64,000 nt of DNA, from the NCBI RefSeq assembly GCF_025133575.1, contig NZ_CP104011.1:992001-1056000 (forward strand), given 5' to 3'. How positions within the stretch are numbered: position 1 is the first letter of the stretch; each line of letters starts with the position of its first letter. The notes beneath the pieces were generated by a model, which worked only from the letters and a program-made list of their open reading frames with translations, did no database searches and had not been told where the DNA came from. A program made the position numbers and the translations under genes. Positions 17,466-28,120 of the stretch are shown piece by piece. Origin of the DNA: Pseudomonas sp. GCEP-101 (lineage in GTDB: Bacteria > Pseudomonadota > Gammaproteobacteria > Pseudomonadales > Pseudomonadaceae).

Positions 17466-18896
17466 ATGACCGCTCCCCTCGATTCGTTCCGCCAGCCGCT
17501 GGACCCGAGCCACGAGCTGCCCATCTACCGCCAGTTGTACGGACGCATCCGCGACGCCATCACCCGCGGCGCCCTGCGCCCTGGCGAGCGCGTGCCGCCC
17601 GTGCGCGGGCTGGCCGGCGAACTGGGTGTGGCGCGCGGCACGGTGGAGCTGGCCTACCAGTTGCTGACCAGCGAAGGCTATCTGCAGGCGCGCGGGCCGG
17701 CGGGCACGGTGGTGTCGCCGCAGCTGGCGGGGCGCAGCGCCGCCGCGTCGGCGGTGGCGGCCTCGCCGGCAACCGTCGAGCGCACCCTGCCCGGCCTGAT
17801 CGCCCACGGCCCGGCGTTGCGCCCGTTCCAGCTCGGCGTGCCGGCGCTGGATGCCTTCCCCCGCGCGCTCTGGGCGCGCCTGTGCGCGCGCCGCCTGCGC
17901 CAGCAGAGCGCAGCCATGCTGGCCTACCCGGAGCCCTGTGGCTACGGACCCTTGCGCGAGGCGGTCTCCGGTTACCTGGGCATTTCCCGAGGGATCATCT
18001 GCGACCCGGCGCAGGTGTTCATCTGCGCCGGCTACCAGGGCGCGCTGGACCTGATCAGCCGCACCCTGCTCGAACCCGGCCAGCGTTTCTGGCACGAAGA
18101 CCCGGGCTATCCGCGCGGCCGCGAGCTGCTACGCCGGGCCGGCGGGGTGCCGGTGCCGGTTGCGGTGGACGGCGATGGTCTGCGCGTGGAGGACGGCATC
18201 GCCCGCGCGGCGGATGCGCGCTTCGCCCTGGTCACGCCGTCGCAGCAGAGCCCCACCGGCGTCGCCCTGAGCCTGTCGCGCCGCCTCGCCCTGCTGGACT
18301 GGGCCGCCGGCAGCGGCGCCTGGGTGGTCGAGGACGACTACGACAGCGAGTACCGCTATGCCGGCTTCCCGCTGCCGGCGCTGAAAAGCCTCGACCGCGC
18401 CGGGCGCGTGCTCTACACCGGCACCTTCAGCAAGGTGCTCTACCCCGCGCTGCGCCTGGGCTATCTCGTGGTACCGGCGGCGTTGGTGGATGACTTCGTG
18501 CGCGCCCAGCAGGTGTTTTCTTCCGGCTGCGCGGAGCTGCTGCAGGCGACCCTGTGCGACTTCATGCAGGAGGGCCATTTCGCCCGCCACCTCAAGCGCA
18601 CCCGCACGCTGTACGCCCAGCGCCGGCAGTGGCTGCGCAGCGCGCTGGAAGCACGCCTCGGCGAGCGCCTGCGCTTTGCCGACACGCCGGGGGGCCTGCA
18701 TCTGATCGGCGCGCTGGAGCAGGACGACCTGGCCGTCGCCCGCCGCGCCCACGCCGAGGGGCTGGGCCTGCAGGCGCTGAACGCCTGGTGCGTGGAGGCC
18801 AAGCGCGCGCCGGCGCTGATGATGAGCTTCACCAATGTCAGCGATGAGCCGCTGGCCGGGCGCCTGGCAGAGCGCCTGGCGGCGCTGCTGGAGTGA
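17466..18896 (+). CDS. MocR/PdxR-family transcriptional regulator (GntR HTH fused to aminotransferase)
   Basis: A 476-residue fusion. The N-terminal GntR winged helix (about residues 15-85) contains IYRQLYGRIRDAITRGALRPGERVPPVRGLAGELGVARGTVELAY. The rest is a type-I aminotransferase fold with the PLP-lysine motif YTGTFSKVLYPALRLGY. Typical MocR proteins sense PLP or an amino compound and control a neighbouring gene. Here the divergent neighbour is cbpA, with a 255-nt shared upstream region in which I see no clear operator. The target is therefore unknown. Confidence 0.9.
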   Translation: MTAPLDSFRQPLDPSHELPIYRQLYGRIRDAITRGALRPGERVPPVRGLAGELGVARGTVELAYQLLTSEGYLQARGPAGTVVSPQLAGRSAAASAVAASPATVERTLPGLIAHGPALRPFQLGVPALDAFPRALWARLCARRLRQQSAAMLAYPEPCGYGPLREAVSGYLGISRGIICDPAQVFICAGYQGALDLISRTLLEPGQRFWHEDPGYPRGRELLRRAGGVPVPVAVDGDGLRVEDGIARAADARFALVTPSQQSPTGVALSLSRRLALLDWAAGSGAWVVEDDYDSEYRYAGFPLPALKSLDRAGRVLYTGTFSKVLYPALRLGYLVVPAALVDDFVRAQQVFSSGCAELLQATLCDFMQEGHFARHLKRTRTLYAQRRQWLRSALEARLGERLRFADTPGGLHLIGALEQDDLAVARRAHAEGLGLQALNAWCVEAKRAPALMMSFTNVSDEPLAGRLAERLAALLE

Positions 18897-18980
18897 GGCA
18901 GGAGGCTGGGCGGGCGGAGAAGGTTCCGCTGCGACGGGCTTCGCGACCGGGTTTGCTACCTGGAACATCGTGGCGCGGCC

Positions 18981-19111
18981 TGCCCTCTCCCCCGCCCTCT
19001 CCCTGAAGGGAGAGGGAGCTGTCCGTGCCGGCTGACGCCACGGATTCCTCCTGCACCGACCGGTTCCTCTCCCTTGGGAGCAGGGGCGCAGCCAGGGCGG
19101 GGGAATCAGGC
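18981..19111. repeat. Dispersed repeat, family C (CTCTCCCT/AGGGAGAGGG palindromes)
   Basis: Two palindromic ends, CTCTCCCTGAAGGGAGAGGG and a degenerate CCTCTCCCTTGGGAG, flank a core that begins GTGCCGGCTGACGCCA. Almost the same core lies in the copy at 47361-47493, so the element is a unit and not merely two hairpins. Family C also occurs at 49905-50040 and 57498-57613. Confidence 0.8.
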
Positions 19112-19122
19112 AGACCGTGGGG

Positions 19123-19196
19123 CGCATGACCCGGAACGGGTTATGCGCCGATTACCCGTGGCGGATAACGCTGGCGCGTTATGCGCCCTACGATCT
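19123..19196. repeat. Hairpin of a further repeat type (GGCGCATAACCCG-like)
   Basis: GGCGCATGACCCG and CGGGTTATGCGCC form a 13-bp stem with one G-T pair around a GAA loop (19123-19151); a related GGCGCGTTATGCGCC follows. Together with neighbouring elements it fills the 500-nt gap between the MocR gene and speA. No gene is seen in this gap. Confidence 0.5.
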
Positions 19197-19273
19197 CGGG
19201 CGGGAAAGGATCCGCCCCGCCAGCTTTCGCGGACAAGGCCCGCTTCTTCACCCCAGGCCGCCCCCGTCCCCCT

Positions 19274-19344
19274 GTAGGAGCGAGCTTGCTCGCGAACAGC
19301 CTTGGCGATGGAACACCACCGTTCGCGAGCAAGCTCGCTCCTAC
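19274..19344. repeat. REP doublet, family A (inverted pair)
   Basis: Facing copies of the GTAGGAGCGAGCTTGCTCGC unit lie between the MocR gene and the speA terminator. The layout is the same as at 6111-6190. Confidence 0.88.
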
Positions 19345-19353
19345 GAAGAGCAA

Positions 19354-19377
19354 AAAGCCCCGCCGAAGCGGGGCTTT
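19354..19377 (-). terminator. Intrinsic terminator of speA
   Basis: AAAGCCCCGC and GCGGGGCTTT form a perfect 10-bp stem with a CGAA-type tetraloop. On the minus strand the stem is followed by TTTTTG, so it ends transcripts of speA, whose stop is 23 nt away. Confidence 0.88.
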
Positions 19378-19399
19378 CATCACGCCGACCGCCGACCGA

Positions 19400-21313
<1,914 letters not shown>

Positions 21314-21597
21314 GCGTGGTGGTCTCCTCAAATAGCGCGAATGTGTGCAGGCGCCCGCCCGGCGTGCGGGTGAGTCGTTCGAGGCCTGCTGGTGTAACCC
21401 TAGCCGGGACTCGTGACGATGCCGTGTTGACCGCCGGGCTTGGCGGTAAGTTTAGGAAAATCCGACGACGCGCCCAGGGCGCGCCGGTAAATCTCCCATC
21501 TAGGGAAAGGGCTTGCCGGCGCCGCGCAGTCTGCGCATCGCCTGGAACCCGTTCTCGACAGGGGAGAGTCGCTTGCCCGTTCAGGCAGGGGGACGGA

Positions 21598-21969
21598 TCA
21601 GCCGCCGGATTTCTTCGCCTTGAGGCCGCGCTTGGCCAGCTCTTCGAGCAGCAGGTCGACGTGGTCGCCCTGGATCTCGATGATGCCGTCCTTCAACGCG
21701 CCACCGGTGCCGCAACGCTTCTTCAGCGCGGTGGCCAGGTCCTTGAGCGCATCGGCCGCCAGCGGCACGCCGGTCACCGTGGTCACGGTCTTGCCGCCGC
21801 GGCCCTTGGTTTCCCGACGCACGCGAGCGATGCCGTCGCCGGCCGGAATCTCGGCCTGCTTGCAGGTGCACGCGCCAATGGGCTGATTGCAGTCCGGGCA
21901 GTGCCGGCCGGCATCAGTGGAATAGACGAGCCCGCCGAGGGCGGACAGGGAGGATGCTTTCTTGACCAC
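21598..21969 (-). CDS. yciH: SUI1/eIF1-like translation factor, YciH
   Basis: A 123-residue protein with an N-terminal Cys-rich segment (HCPDCNQPIGACTC, a possible zinc knuckle) and a C-terminal SUI1 domain with the family motif KGRGGKTVTTVTGVPL and GTGGALKDGIIEIQGDH. In E. coli, YciH affects initiation fidelity. It is encoded upstream of speA on the same strand, 284 nt apart; that gap contains two short hairpins (21434-21455 and 21470-21490) but no gene. Confidence 0.93.
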   Translation of the reverse strand: MVKKASSLSALGGLVYSTDAGRHCPDCNQPIGACTCKQAEIPAGDGIARVRRETKGRGGKTVTTVTGVPLAADALKDLATALKKRCGTGGALKDGIIEIQGDHVDLLLEELAKRGLKAKKSGG

Positions 21970-22195
21970 CGGGCGTTTCCCCAGGATTGGCCTCTTCGGG
22001 CCAGGTCAACGAATGGCCGGCTGGCGCCGACCGCGACGCCCCACTCAGGCAGGGGCTGCGCAATTCCCGGTGGAGGACCCTGCCGGAAAGGTCGCGCAAT
22101 TTAGCAGCATTGGAGGCAAATGCTAAGAGCGAAAATGCGTCATTGATCGGCGGTTTGGCGACATACCGGCCACACCGGCGCCTGGAAGGGGGGCA

Positions 22196-22263
22196 GTAGG
22201 AGCGAGCCTGCTCGCGAACGAACCCCGCTGCGGAGTCCGGTTCGCGAGCAAGCTCGCTCCTAC
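22196..22263. repeat. REP doublet, family A (inverted pair)
   Basis: A slightly diverged left unit (GAGCCTGCTC instead of GAGCTTGCTC) faces a standard right unit. It lies between the Nudix gene and yciH on the minus strand. Confidence 0.85.
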
Positions 22264-22291
22264 GAAGAGCAGTCCGCAGGGGATTGATGCG

Positions 22292-22831
22292 TCAGAAACT
22301 CACCAGATACTTGCGCAACGCCGCCAGCGAATCGGGGCAATACGGCGTGCCCGCCTTCGCCTCGGCCAGCACCTGGTGCGGGTCGATAAAGCGCGCTTCC
22401 AGCACTTCCTCGGGCTGCAGCTTCAGCGGCGCATCGGACACGGCGGAGAACACCGCGCACCACAGGCGGTTGTCCGGCTGGTCGAAGAAGAAGGTGCCAT
22501 GCGCGCGGAGTTCGACGCCGGCAATGCCCAGCTCCTCTTCCAGCTCGCGGGCGGCGGATTCGGCGTAGCTCTCGTCCGCCTGCACCATGCCGCCGGCGGC
22601 CGGGTCCCAGTAGCCGGGGTAGATCGCCTTGCTCAGGGTGCGGCGGTGCACGCACAGCTCGCCAGCGGAGTTGAACAGCAGGATGAAGGTGCCCCGGCCG
22701 ATCAGCCCGCGCGCGCGCAGCTCGGCGCGCGGCAGGCTGCCGAGCAGCTGGTCGTCATCGTCGACCCAGGCGATCTTCTCCGCGTCGGAGGCCGCCCGGT
22801 GGGCGGCTTCCCTGTCGCTGATGGCCGCCAT
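22292..22831 (-). CDS. Nudix hydrolase, YfcD-like
   Basis: The 179-residue protein resembles the YfcD/IDI-like branch of Nudix proteins. The Nudix box is GGMVQADESYAESAARELEEELGI, matching GX5EX7REUXEEXGU. The N-terminus has GRGTFILLFNSAGELCVHRRTLSKAIYPGYWDP. Substrate unknown. It begins 3 nt after the DUF2333 gene stop and is clearly in the same operon. Confidence 0.88.
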   Translation of the reverse strand: MAAISDREAAHRAASDAEKIAWVDDDDQLLGSLPRAELRARGLIGRGTFILLFNSAGELCVHRRTLSKAIYPGYWDPAAGGMVQADESYAESAARELEEELGIAGVELRAHGTFFFDQPDNRLWCAVFSAVSDAPLKLQPEEVLEARFIDPHQVLAEAKAGTPYCPDSLAALRKYLVSF

Positions 22832-22834
22832 GGA

Positions 22835-23899
22835 TCAGCCCTGGGCCAGCAGCTGGCGCAGGTCGATGATCGCGGCGTTGGCGCGGGAGATGTAGTTGGC
22901 CATGACCAGCGAGTGGTTGGCCAGCACGCCGAAGCCGCTGCCGTTGAGGACCATCGGGCTCCACAGCGGCGCCTCGGCGGCCTCCAGCTCGCGGATGATC
23001 TGGCGCACGCTGACGGTGGCGTTCTTCTTCGCCAGCACGTCGGCGAAGTCCACCTCAATGGCGCGCAGGATGTGCGACAGCGCCCAAGCCTGCCCACGGG
23101 CTTCGTAGAACACGTTGTCGATCTGCATCCAGGGGGTTTCCTGGATCACTTCCTCGACTTCCGGCGCCTGGCCCGGGGTGACCGGCTTGAGCGGGGTGAT
23201 GTTGGTGTTCAGCTTGACCCGGCCGACGCTGGCCGAGAGGCGCTGGGACAGCGAGCCCAGGCGGGTGGAGACGTCGCCCAGCCAGTTGTTCAGGCTGTCG
23301 GCGCGGGCGTAGAACTGCGCGCCGGCGGGGTCGGCGGACAGGCGGGCGAGGTAACGGTCCAGCGACTTGATGCCCTCGGCGTACTCCGACTCGGAGGACG
23401 GCAGCGCCCAGCTCTTGTTGTCGAAGTTGAAGCGCGGCTCGGCGCGCGCCAGGTCCGCGTCCTCGGTGGACTGCGACTGGGAGCGGGCGAAGTCCTTGCG
23501 CAGCGCGCGCGACAGATCGCGCACCTGGACCAGCGCGCCGTATTCCCAGCTGGGCATGTTGTCCAGCCAGACGCCCGGCGGGAAGATGTCGTTGGACAGG
23601 TAGCCGCCGGGCTTGTTGAGCAGCGTGGCGACCACTTCCTTGAGGGTTTCGACGGTGGTGTAGCCCACCACCATCTGCCGGCCCGCGCGTTCGGCGGCGG
23701 CCTGGGCGTTCTGCTGCACGGGGAAGAGGTCCGGCTCCTGGCTCCAGTACCAGCCGATGGCCCCGCAGATCACCAGGTAGACGCCCAGCAGACCACCCAG
23801 CACGCGGCCCAGCCAGGGCCCGCCGAAGTAGGCGCGCGCGTCGTCCACCGAGTCATTCACGCGATCACGCACGGAGCCGCGTTTCTTCCAGTTCCACAT
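22835..23899 (-). CDS. DUF2333 family membrane-anchored protein
   Basis: The 354-residue protein starts with a basic cytoplasmic segment (NWKKRGSVRDRVND), then one membrane helix (about residues 31-52, LGRVLGGLLGVYLVICGAIGWYW), then a long periplasmic helical domain. It matches the DUF2333 family, whose function is unknown, and the neighbouring order (yciH, Nudix, DUF2333, gcbA) is that of P. aeruginosa as I recall it. The 288-nt gap to gcbA is divergent and should hold promoters for both sides; I see no clear ones. Confidence 0.88.
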   Translation of the reverse strand: MWNWKKRGSVRDRVNDSVDDARAYFGGPWLGRVLGGLLGVYLVICGAIGWYWSQEPDLFPVQQNAQAAAERAGRQMVVGYTTVETLKEVVATLLNKPGGYLSNDIFPPGVWLDNMPSWEYGALVQVRDLSRALRKDFARSQSQSTEDADLARAEPRFNFDNKSWALPSSESEYAEGIKSLDRYLARLSADPAGAQFYARADSLNNWLGDVSTRLGSLSQRLSASVGRVKLNTNITPLKPVTPGQAPEVEEVIQETPWMQIDNVFYEARGQAWALSHILRAIEVDFADVLAKKNATVSVRQIIRELEAAEAPLWSPMVLNGSGFGVLANHSLVMANYISRANAAIIDLRQLLAQG

Positions 23900-24187
23900 G
23901 GCAAGTTCCTTGATGTCCCGAATTCGAAGATAGCTTGGACCTGCAACCGGCCCCAGGGTGCCGGGATTTTAGGCCCACCGGCGCCAGCATGCCGCACGGC
24001 GGCAGGTCAGCGCAGCCTACCCTGCGCATGGTGCTCGGTAATGGTGCGAATTACAAAGCTTCGGATGTTTGACCGAAGGCACTGTTATTGCCATCCAGGA
24101 TTGGTAGCATAGGGCCATCACTGTGTATCACGGCGGAAACATCTTCGCCCCGCAGGCCGCCGGTACGGCTCAATAAAGAAGCGCGCG

Positions 24188-25798
24188 ATGACCGAGCTCG
24201 ATGATCCCTCCCTGGACCGCCTCAAGCATCACTTCGCCCAGCGGGTGATCCACCAGGCCCGTCACCTGCTGGAAGTCTGGCAGCGCCTGTCGCGCTCGGA
24301 GTGGAACAGTGCCGGGATGGCCGAGCTGGCCGAGGCCTGCCTACGCCTGCAGCGCTACGCCGAACGCTTCGAGCAGGCCGAACACGCCGACCTGGCCAAG
24401 GGCATCGACCAGTGCCTGCGCGCCGTGCAGGACAACCGCGGGCGCCTGTCCAGCGAACTGATCACCGAACTCAACCGGTTGATGCAGCGCCTGTCGCGCA
24501 CCGGCCTGCGGCATGGCGACCAGTTCGAGCAGACCCACCTGCCGCCGCTGCGCAAACCCGTCTACCTCGCCCTGCAGGACCAGGAGCGCGCCGAGCGGCT
24601 GGCCCAGCAGCTGGAATTCTTCGGCATGGCCGCGCAGGCCTGCGAGCACGCCAGCGCCTTCCGCGCCGCCATGGCCGACCGCCACCCGGCGGCCATCGTC
24701 ATGGAAATCGATTTCGCCGGCGGCCAGGGCCTGGCGCTGGCCGACGAGGCCCAGGCGGGCCTGAAGCAGAAGCTGCCGGTGCTGTTCTTCAGCCACGAGG
24801 AAACCGACACCCCGACCCGCCTGGCCGCTGCCCGCGCCGGTGGCCAGGACTTCTTCAGCGGCGCGCTGGACGCCTCCGGCCTGCTGGAGAAGATCGAGAC
24901 CCTGACCCGCGTGGCGCACTACGAGCCGTTCCGCGTGCTGATCGTCGACGATTCCCGCGCCCAGGCCGCGCACACCGAGATGGTCCTCAACAGCGCCGGC
25001 ATCGTCACCCGCGCGCTCACCGCGCCGCTGTCGGTGATGGCCGAGCTGGCCGAGTTCCAGCCGGACCTGATCATCCTCGACATGTATATGCCCGAGTGCC
25101 TGGGCACCGAGCTGGCCAAGGTGATCCGTCAGCACGAGCGCCACGTGAGCGTGCCAATCATCTACCTGTCTGCCGAGGATGACCTGGACAAGCAGCTCGA
25201 CGCCATGAGCGAAGGCGGCGACGATTTCCTCACCAAACCGATCAAGCCGCGCCATCTGATCGCCACCGTGCGCAACCGCGCCGCCCGCGCGCGCAGCCTG
25301 AAGGCGCGGATGGTGCGCGACAGCCTCACCGGCCTGTACAACCACACCCACACCCTGCAGTTGCTCGACGACGCCCGCTTCCGCGCACGCCGCGAAGAGC
25401 GCCCGCTGACCTTCGCGATGCTCGATATCGACCACTTCAAGCGGGTCAACGACACCTACGGTCATCCCATGGGCGACCGCGTGATCAAGAGCCTGGCGCT
25501 GTTCCTCAAACAACGCCTGCGCAAGACCGATCACATCGGCCGCTATGGCGGCGAGGAGTTCGCCGTGGTGCTGCCCGATACCGACGCCGACGCGGCGCGC
25601 AAGGTGCTGGAGGAAATCCGCCAGCGCTTCGCCGAGATCCACTACCCCGCGCAACCCCACGACCTGTCCTGCACCTTCAGCTGCGGCATTGCCGAACTGG
25701 GCGAGGACATGGACATCAAGACCCTGGCCAAGCAGGCCGACGAGGCCCTGTACCGCGCCAAGCACGGCGGCCGAAACCGCGTCGAGGTCTACACCTGA
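24188..25798 (+). CDS. gcbA: Response-regulator-type diguanylate cyclase GcbA
   Basis: GcbA produces c-di-GMP and promotes early surface attachment in Pseudomonas. Its 536 residues contain an N-terminal helical region (about 1-120), a degenerate receiver (about 125-240, lacking the acidic pair), a true receiver (about 248-365) with VDDS, phospho-acceptor LDMYMP and TKPI, and a GGDEF domain with GGEEF at 454-458. The I-site RKTD (445-448) lies five residues before it. The symbol rests on architecture plus position between DUF2333 and ctpL, as in PAO1 (PA4843). The upstream 150 nt are comparatively AT-rich. Confidence 0.88.
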   Translation: MTELDDPSLDRLKHHFAQRVIHQARHLLEVWQRLSRSEWNSAGMAELAEACLRLQRYAERFEQAEHADLAKGIDQCLRAVQDNRGRLSSELITELNRLMQRLSRTGLRHGDQFEQTHLPPLRKPVYLALQDQERAERLAQQLEFFGMAAQACEHASAFRAAMADRHPAAIVMEIDFAGGQGLALADEAQAGLKQKLPVLFFSHEETDTPTRLAAARAGGQDFFSGALDASGLLEKIETLTRVAHYEPFRVLIVDDSRAQAAHTEMVLNSAGIVTRALTAPLSVMAELAEFQPDLIILDMYMPECLGTELAKVIRQHERHVSVPIIYLSAEDDLDKQLDAMSEGGDDFLTKPIKPRHLIATVRNRAARARSLKARMVRDSLTGLYNHTHTLQLLDDARFRARREERPLTFAMLDIDHFKRVNDTYGHPMGDRVIKSLALFLKQRLRKTDHIGRYGGEEFAVVLPDTDADAARKVLEEIRQRFAEIHYPAQPHDLSCTFSCGIAELGEDMDIKTLAKQADEALYRAKHGGRNRVEVYT

Positions 25799-25842
25799 CC
25801 CCCGCCGCTCTGCCGCGGCGCTTCCCGACCGAATGCTGGCAC

Positions 25843-25861
25843 CGTGTCATCAGCCAGTAAC
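25843..25861 (+). promoter_or_regulatory. Possible Pho box upstream of ctpL
   Basis: TGTCAT is followed 11 nt later by AGTAAC, which resembles the two-half PhoB site (TGTCA repeated every 11 bp), about 56 nt before the ctpL ATG. The second half is weak. PhoB control of CtpL fits its known role in phosphate taxis, but the site is tentative. Confidence 0.3.
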
Positions 25862-25916
25862 CAAACTGCAATAGCTTCAGGGCTCGCCGTTTTTTCGCCG
25901 TCGGTCGAGACCTGCC

Positions 25917-27884
25917 ATGCGCCTCAAGCTGCTCACCAACCTCAACACCGTCCTGCTCCTGCTCGTCTGCCTCGCCCTGGGCGCCACCCTGTGGTGGTCG
26001 CAACGCGCCCTGGAGCGCCCCTTCAGCCTGATGGACCGTTACCTGGAACTCTCCCAGGGCTTCGAGCGGCAGGTGGCGCAGAACATCCAGGCGTACCTGG
26101 CCAGCGGCGACGCACTCAAGCAGAAGGCCGCCCAGCAGGGCCTGGACGAACTGGCGAACGAACTGCCGCAACTGCCGGACAGCCTCCGCCAGCGGCTGGG
26201 CCAGAGTCTCGACGAGCTGCAGCAGTTCAGCGGCAACCAGTTGCTCGCCGCCGGCAAGCTGGCGGGTGATCCCCAGGGCCTGCTGCTGCAGGCCGAACGT
26301 GACCTGCTGGCGGCGCTGGACCAGCTCGGCGCCTATGCCGATGCCAGCCAGAACCCCGCGGCCGCCGAGTACCGCACGCCGCTGCTGCAGGCCGGCCTGC
26401 ACCTGACACGCCTGGCCCACGCCCGCGCCAAGCTGGTGGACAGCGGCAACCCGGCGCTGGCCGAGGACATCCAGCGCGAGCTGGACACCCTGCGCCAGCT
26501 GGCCGAGCGCATCGATGCCCTGCCGCTGCTAGGCGTGCTGGAGCAGCAGGCCTCGGCTTCCGACGACTTCGCCGCGATGATGGGCCTGGAGTCCCAGCCG
26601 GCCGCGCAGGCGCACAGCGAAGACCGTGGCGTGACGCTCAAGCGTGACCTCGCCGGCGTGCTGCGCCGCTACCCGGACGAGCTGAACCGCACCCGCCTGC
26701 TGATCGCCCAGCGCCAGGCGCTGGCCACTGCCACCGCCCAGCGCCTGGGCGCCGTACAGCAGGCCCTGGCGACCCTGGAGCCGCAGGTGCGCGGGGAGCG
26801 CGCGAAGATCCAGGCGCAGGTGCGGGTGATCCAGGGCGCGCTGATCGCCCTGATCCTCGCCACCGCCCTGCTCATCGATACCCTGCAACGGCGCCTGGCA
26901 CGGGTGCTCGGCCAACTGGTGCCGGCGCTGTCGACCTGGGCGCGCGGCGACTTCGCCCACCCTATCGCGCTGGCCACCCGCACCCGCGACCTGCTGGAGT
27001 TGCAGGAATCGCTGAACCGCCTGCGCGACTTCCTCGGCACCCTGGTCGGCACCATTCACCAGCGCGCCGAGGAAGTGGCCGGCAGTAGCCGCGCCCTGGC
27101 CGAACTGTCCGGCGGCCTGCATGCCGGCGCGGAGCGCCAGGCCAGCGACACCGGGGAAATCCGCGATGCCTTGGGCAACATGGAAGCGGCGATCCAGCAG
27201 GTGGCCGGCGACGCCAGCCAGGCCGCCTCGGCCAGCCACGCCGCCGGCCTGGCCGTCGAGCAGGGCCAGCAGGTGATCGGCAACAGCCTCAGCGGCATGC
27301 GCGCGCTGGTGGACGAAGTGCAGAGCAACGCCCAGGCCATCGAGAACCTGGCGGAGGAGTCGGCCACCATCGCCAACGTGCTGGGGGTGATCCGCTCCAT
27401 CGCCGAACAGACCAACCTGCTGGCGCTCAACGCCGCCATCGAGGCCGCGCGCGCCGGCGAGCAGGGCCGGGGGTTCGCCGTGGTGGCCGAGGAAGTGCGC
27501 TCGCTGGCCCTGCGCACTGCCGGCGCCACCGAGGAAATCCAGCAGCTCACCGCGCGCCTGCAGCAGGCCGCGCGGCAGTCGGTGGAGGCGATGCGCAGCC
27601 AGGTGCAGCATGCGGAAGTCACCGCCAGCCAGGCCGGTGCCGCCGAGGGCGCGCTGGACGAGGTGGTCGGCGCCATCCGCACCATCGCCAGCATGGCCGA
27701 GCGCATCGCCGAGAGCTCCGCCCAGCAGAGCGGCGCGGTCAGCGACATCCGCTCCCACAGCGAACGCATCCACGCACTGGGCAGCGAGAACCTGCGCCTG
27801 ATCGGCCAGGGCCGCAGCCAGGGCGAGCAGTTGCAGGAGCTGGGCGGCGCGTTGCATACCGCTGTGCGGGCGTTTCGGGTGTGA
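25917..27884 (+). CDS. ctpL: Methyl-accepting chemotaxis protein, CtpL-like phosphate chemoreceptor
   Basis: A transmembrane chemoreceptor of 655 residues. The first membrane helix is about residues 11-28, followed by a long helical periplasmic sensor of the HBM type (about 30-300), the second helix (about 306-324), then the signalling domain. The conserved hairpin tip [17 protein letters not shown] and [13 protein letters not shown] lies near residues 497-530. In P. aeruginosa CtpL (PA4844), also located next to gcbA, mediates taxis to phosphate at low concentration. The symbol depends on that synteny, while the MCP assignment is certain. Confidence 0.88.
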   Translation: MRLKLLTNLNTVLLLLVCLALGATLWWSQRALERPFSLMDRYLELSQGFERQVAQNIQAYLASGDALKQKAAQQGLDELANELPQLPDSLRQRLGQSLDELQQFSGNQLLAAGKLAGDPQGLLLQAERDLLAALDQLGAYADASQNPAAAEYRTPLLQAGLHLTRLAHARAKLVDSGNPALAEDIQRELDTLRQLAERIDALPLLGVLEQQASASDDFAAMMGLESQPAAQAHSEDRGVTLKRDLAGVLRRYPDELNRTRLLIAQRQALATATAQRLGAVQQALATLEPQVRGERAKIQAQVRVIQGALIALILATALLIDTLQRRLARVLGQLVPALSTWARGDFAHPIALATRTRDLLELQESLNRLRDFLGTLVGTIHQRAEEVAGSSRALAELSGGLHAGAERQASDTGEIRDALGNMEAAIQQVAGDASQAASASHAAGLAVEQGQQVIGNSLSGMRALVDEVQSNAQAIENLAEESATIANVLGVIRSIAEQTNLLALNAAIEAARAGEQGRGFAVVAEEVRSLALRTAGATEEIQQLTARLQQAARQSVEAMRSQVQHAEVTASQAGAAEGALDEVVGAIRTIASMAERIAESSAQQSGAVSDIRSHSERIHALGSENLRLIGQGRSQGEQLQELGGALHTAVRAFRV

Positions 27885-27925
27885 CCCCAACCGTACCGTC
27901 TTGAATGCCTGGGGTCGGGCATTTT

Positions 27926-28007
27926 GTAGGATGGGTGGAGCGCAGCGATACCCATGCTGTCTGCACGCGGCGATTGATGGGTATCGCTGCGCTCCACGCC
28001 ATCCTAC
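27926..28007. repeat. Dispersed repeat, family D (inverted pair)
   Basis: GTAGGATGGGTGGAGCGCAG and onward to ATACCCAT (27926-27955) is repeated inverted at 27977-28007, giving a 30-bp stem with one extra base. Related single or paired copies lie at 41847-41878 and 53735-53821. Here it lies downstream of ctpL, in the convergent gap before the agmatinase gene. Confidence 0.85.
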
Positions 28008-28041
28008 GTCCGCGACTTCCTGTCACCGCAGGCGCTGGGGC

Positions 28042-28105
28042 GGTTCGCGAGCAAGCTCGCTCCTACGAAGAGCGCACCCTGTAGGAGCGAGCTTGCTCGC
28101 GAACG
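28042..28105. repeat. REP doublet, family A (outward-facing pair)
   Basis: Here the two REP units point away from each other, in contrast to the facing pairs at 6111 and 19274. It is adjacent to the family D pair. Confidence 0.85.
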
Positions 28106-28120
28106 CCGTTCAGGCCGCGC

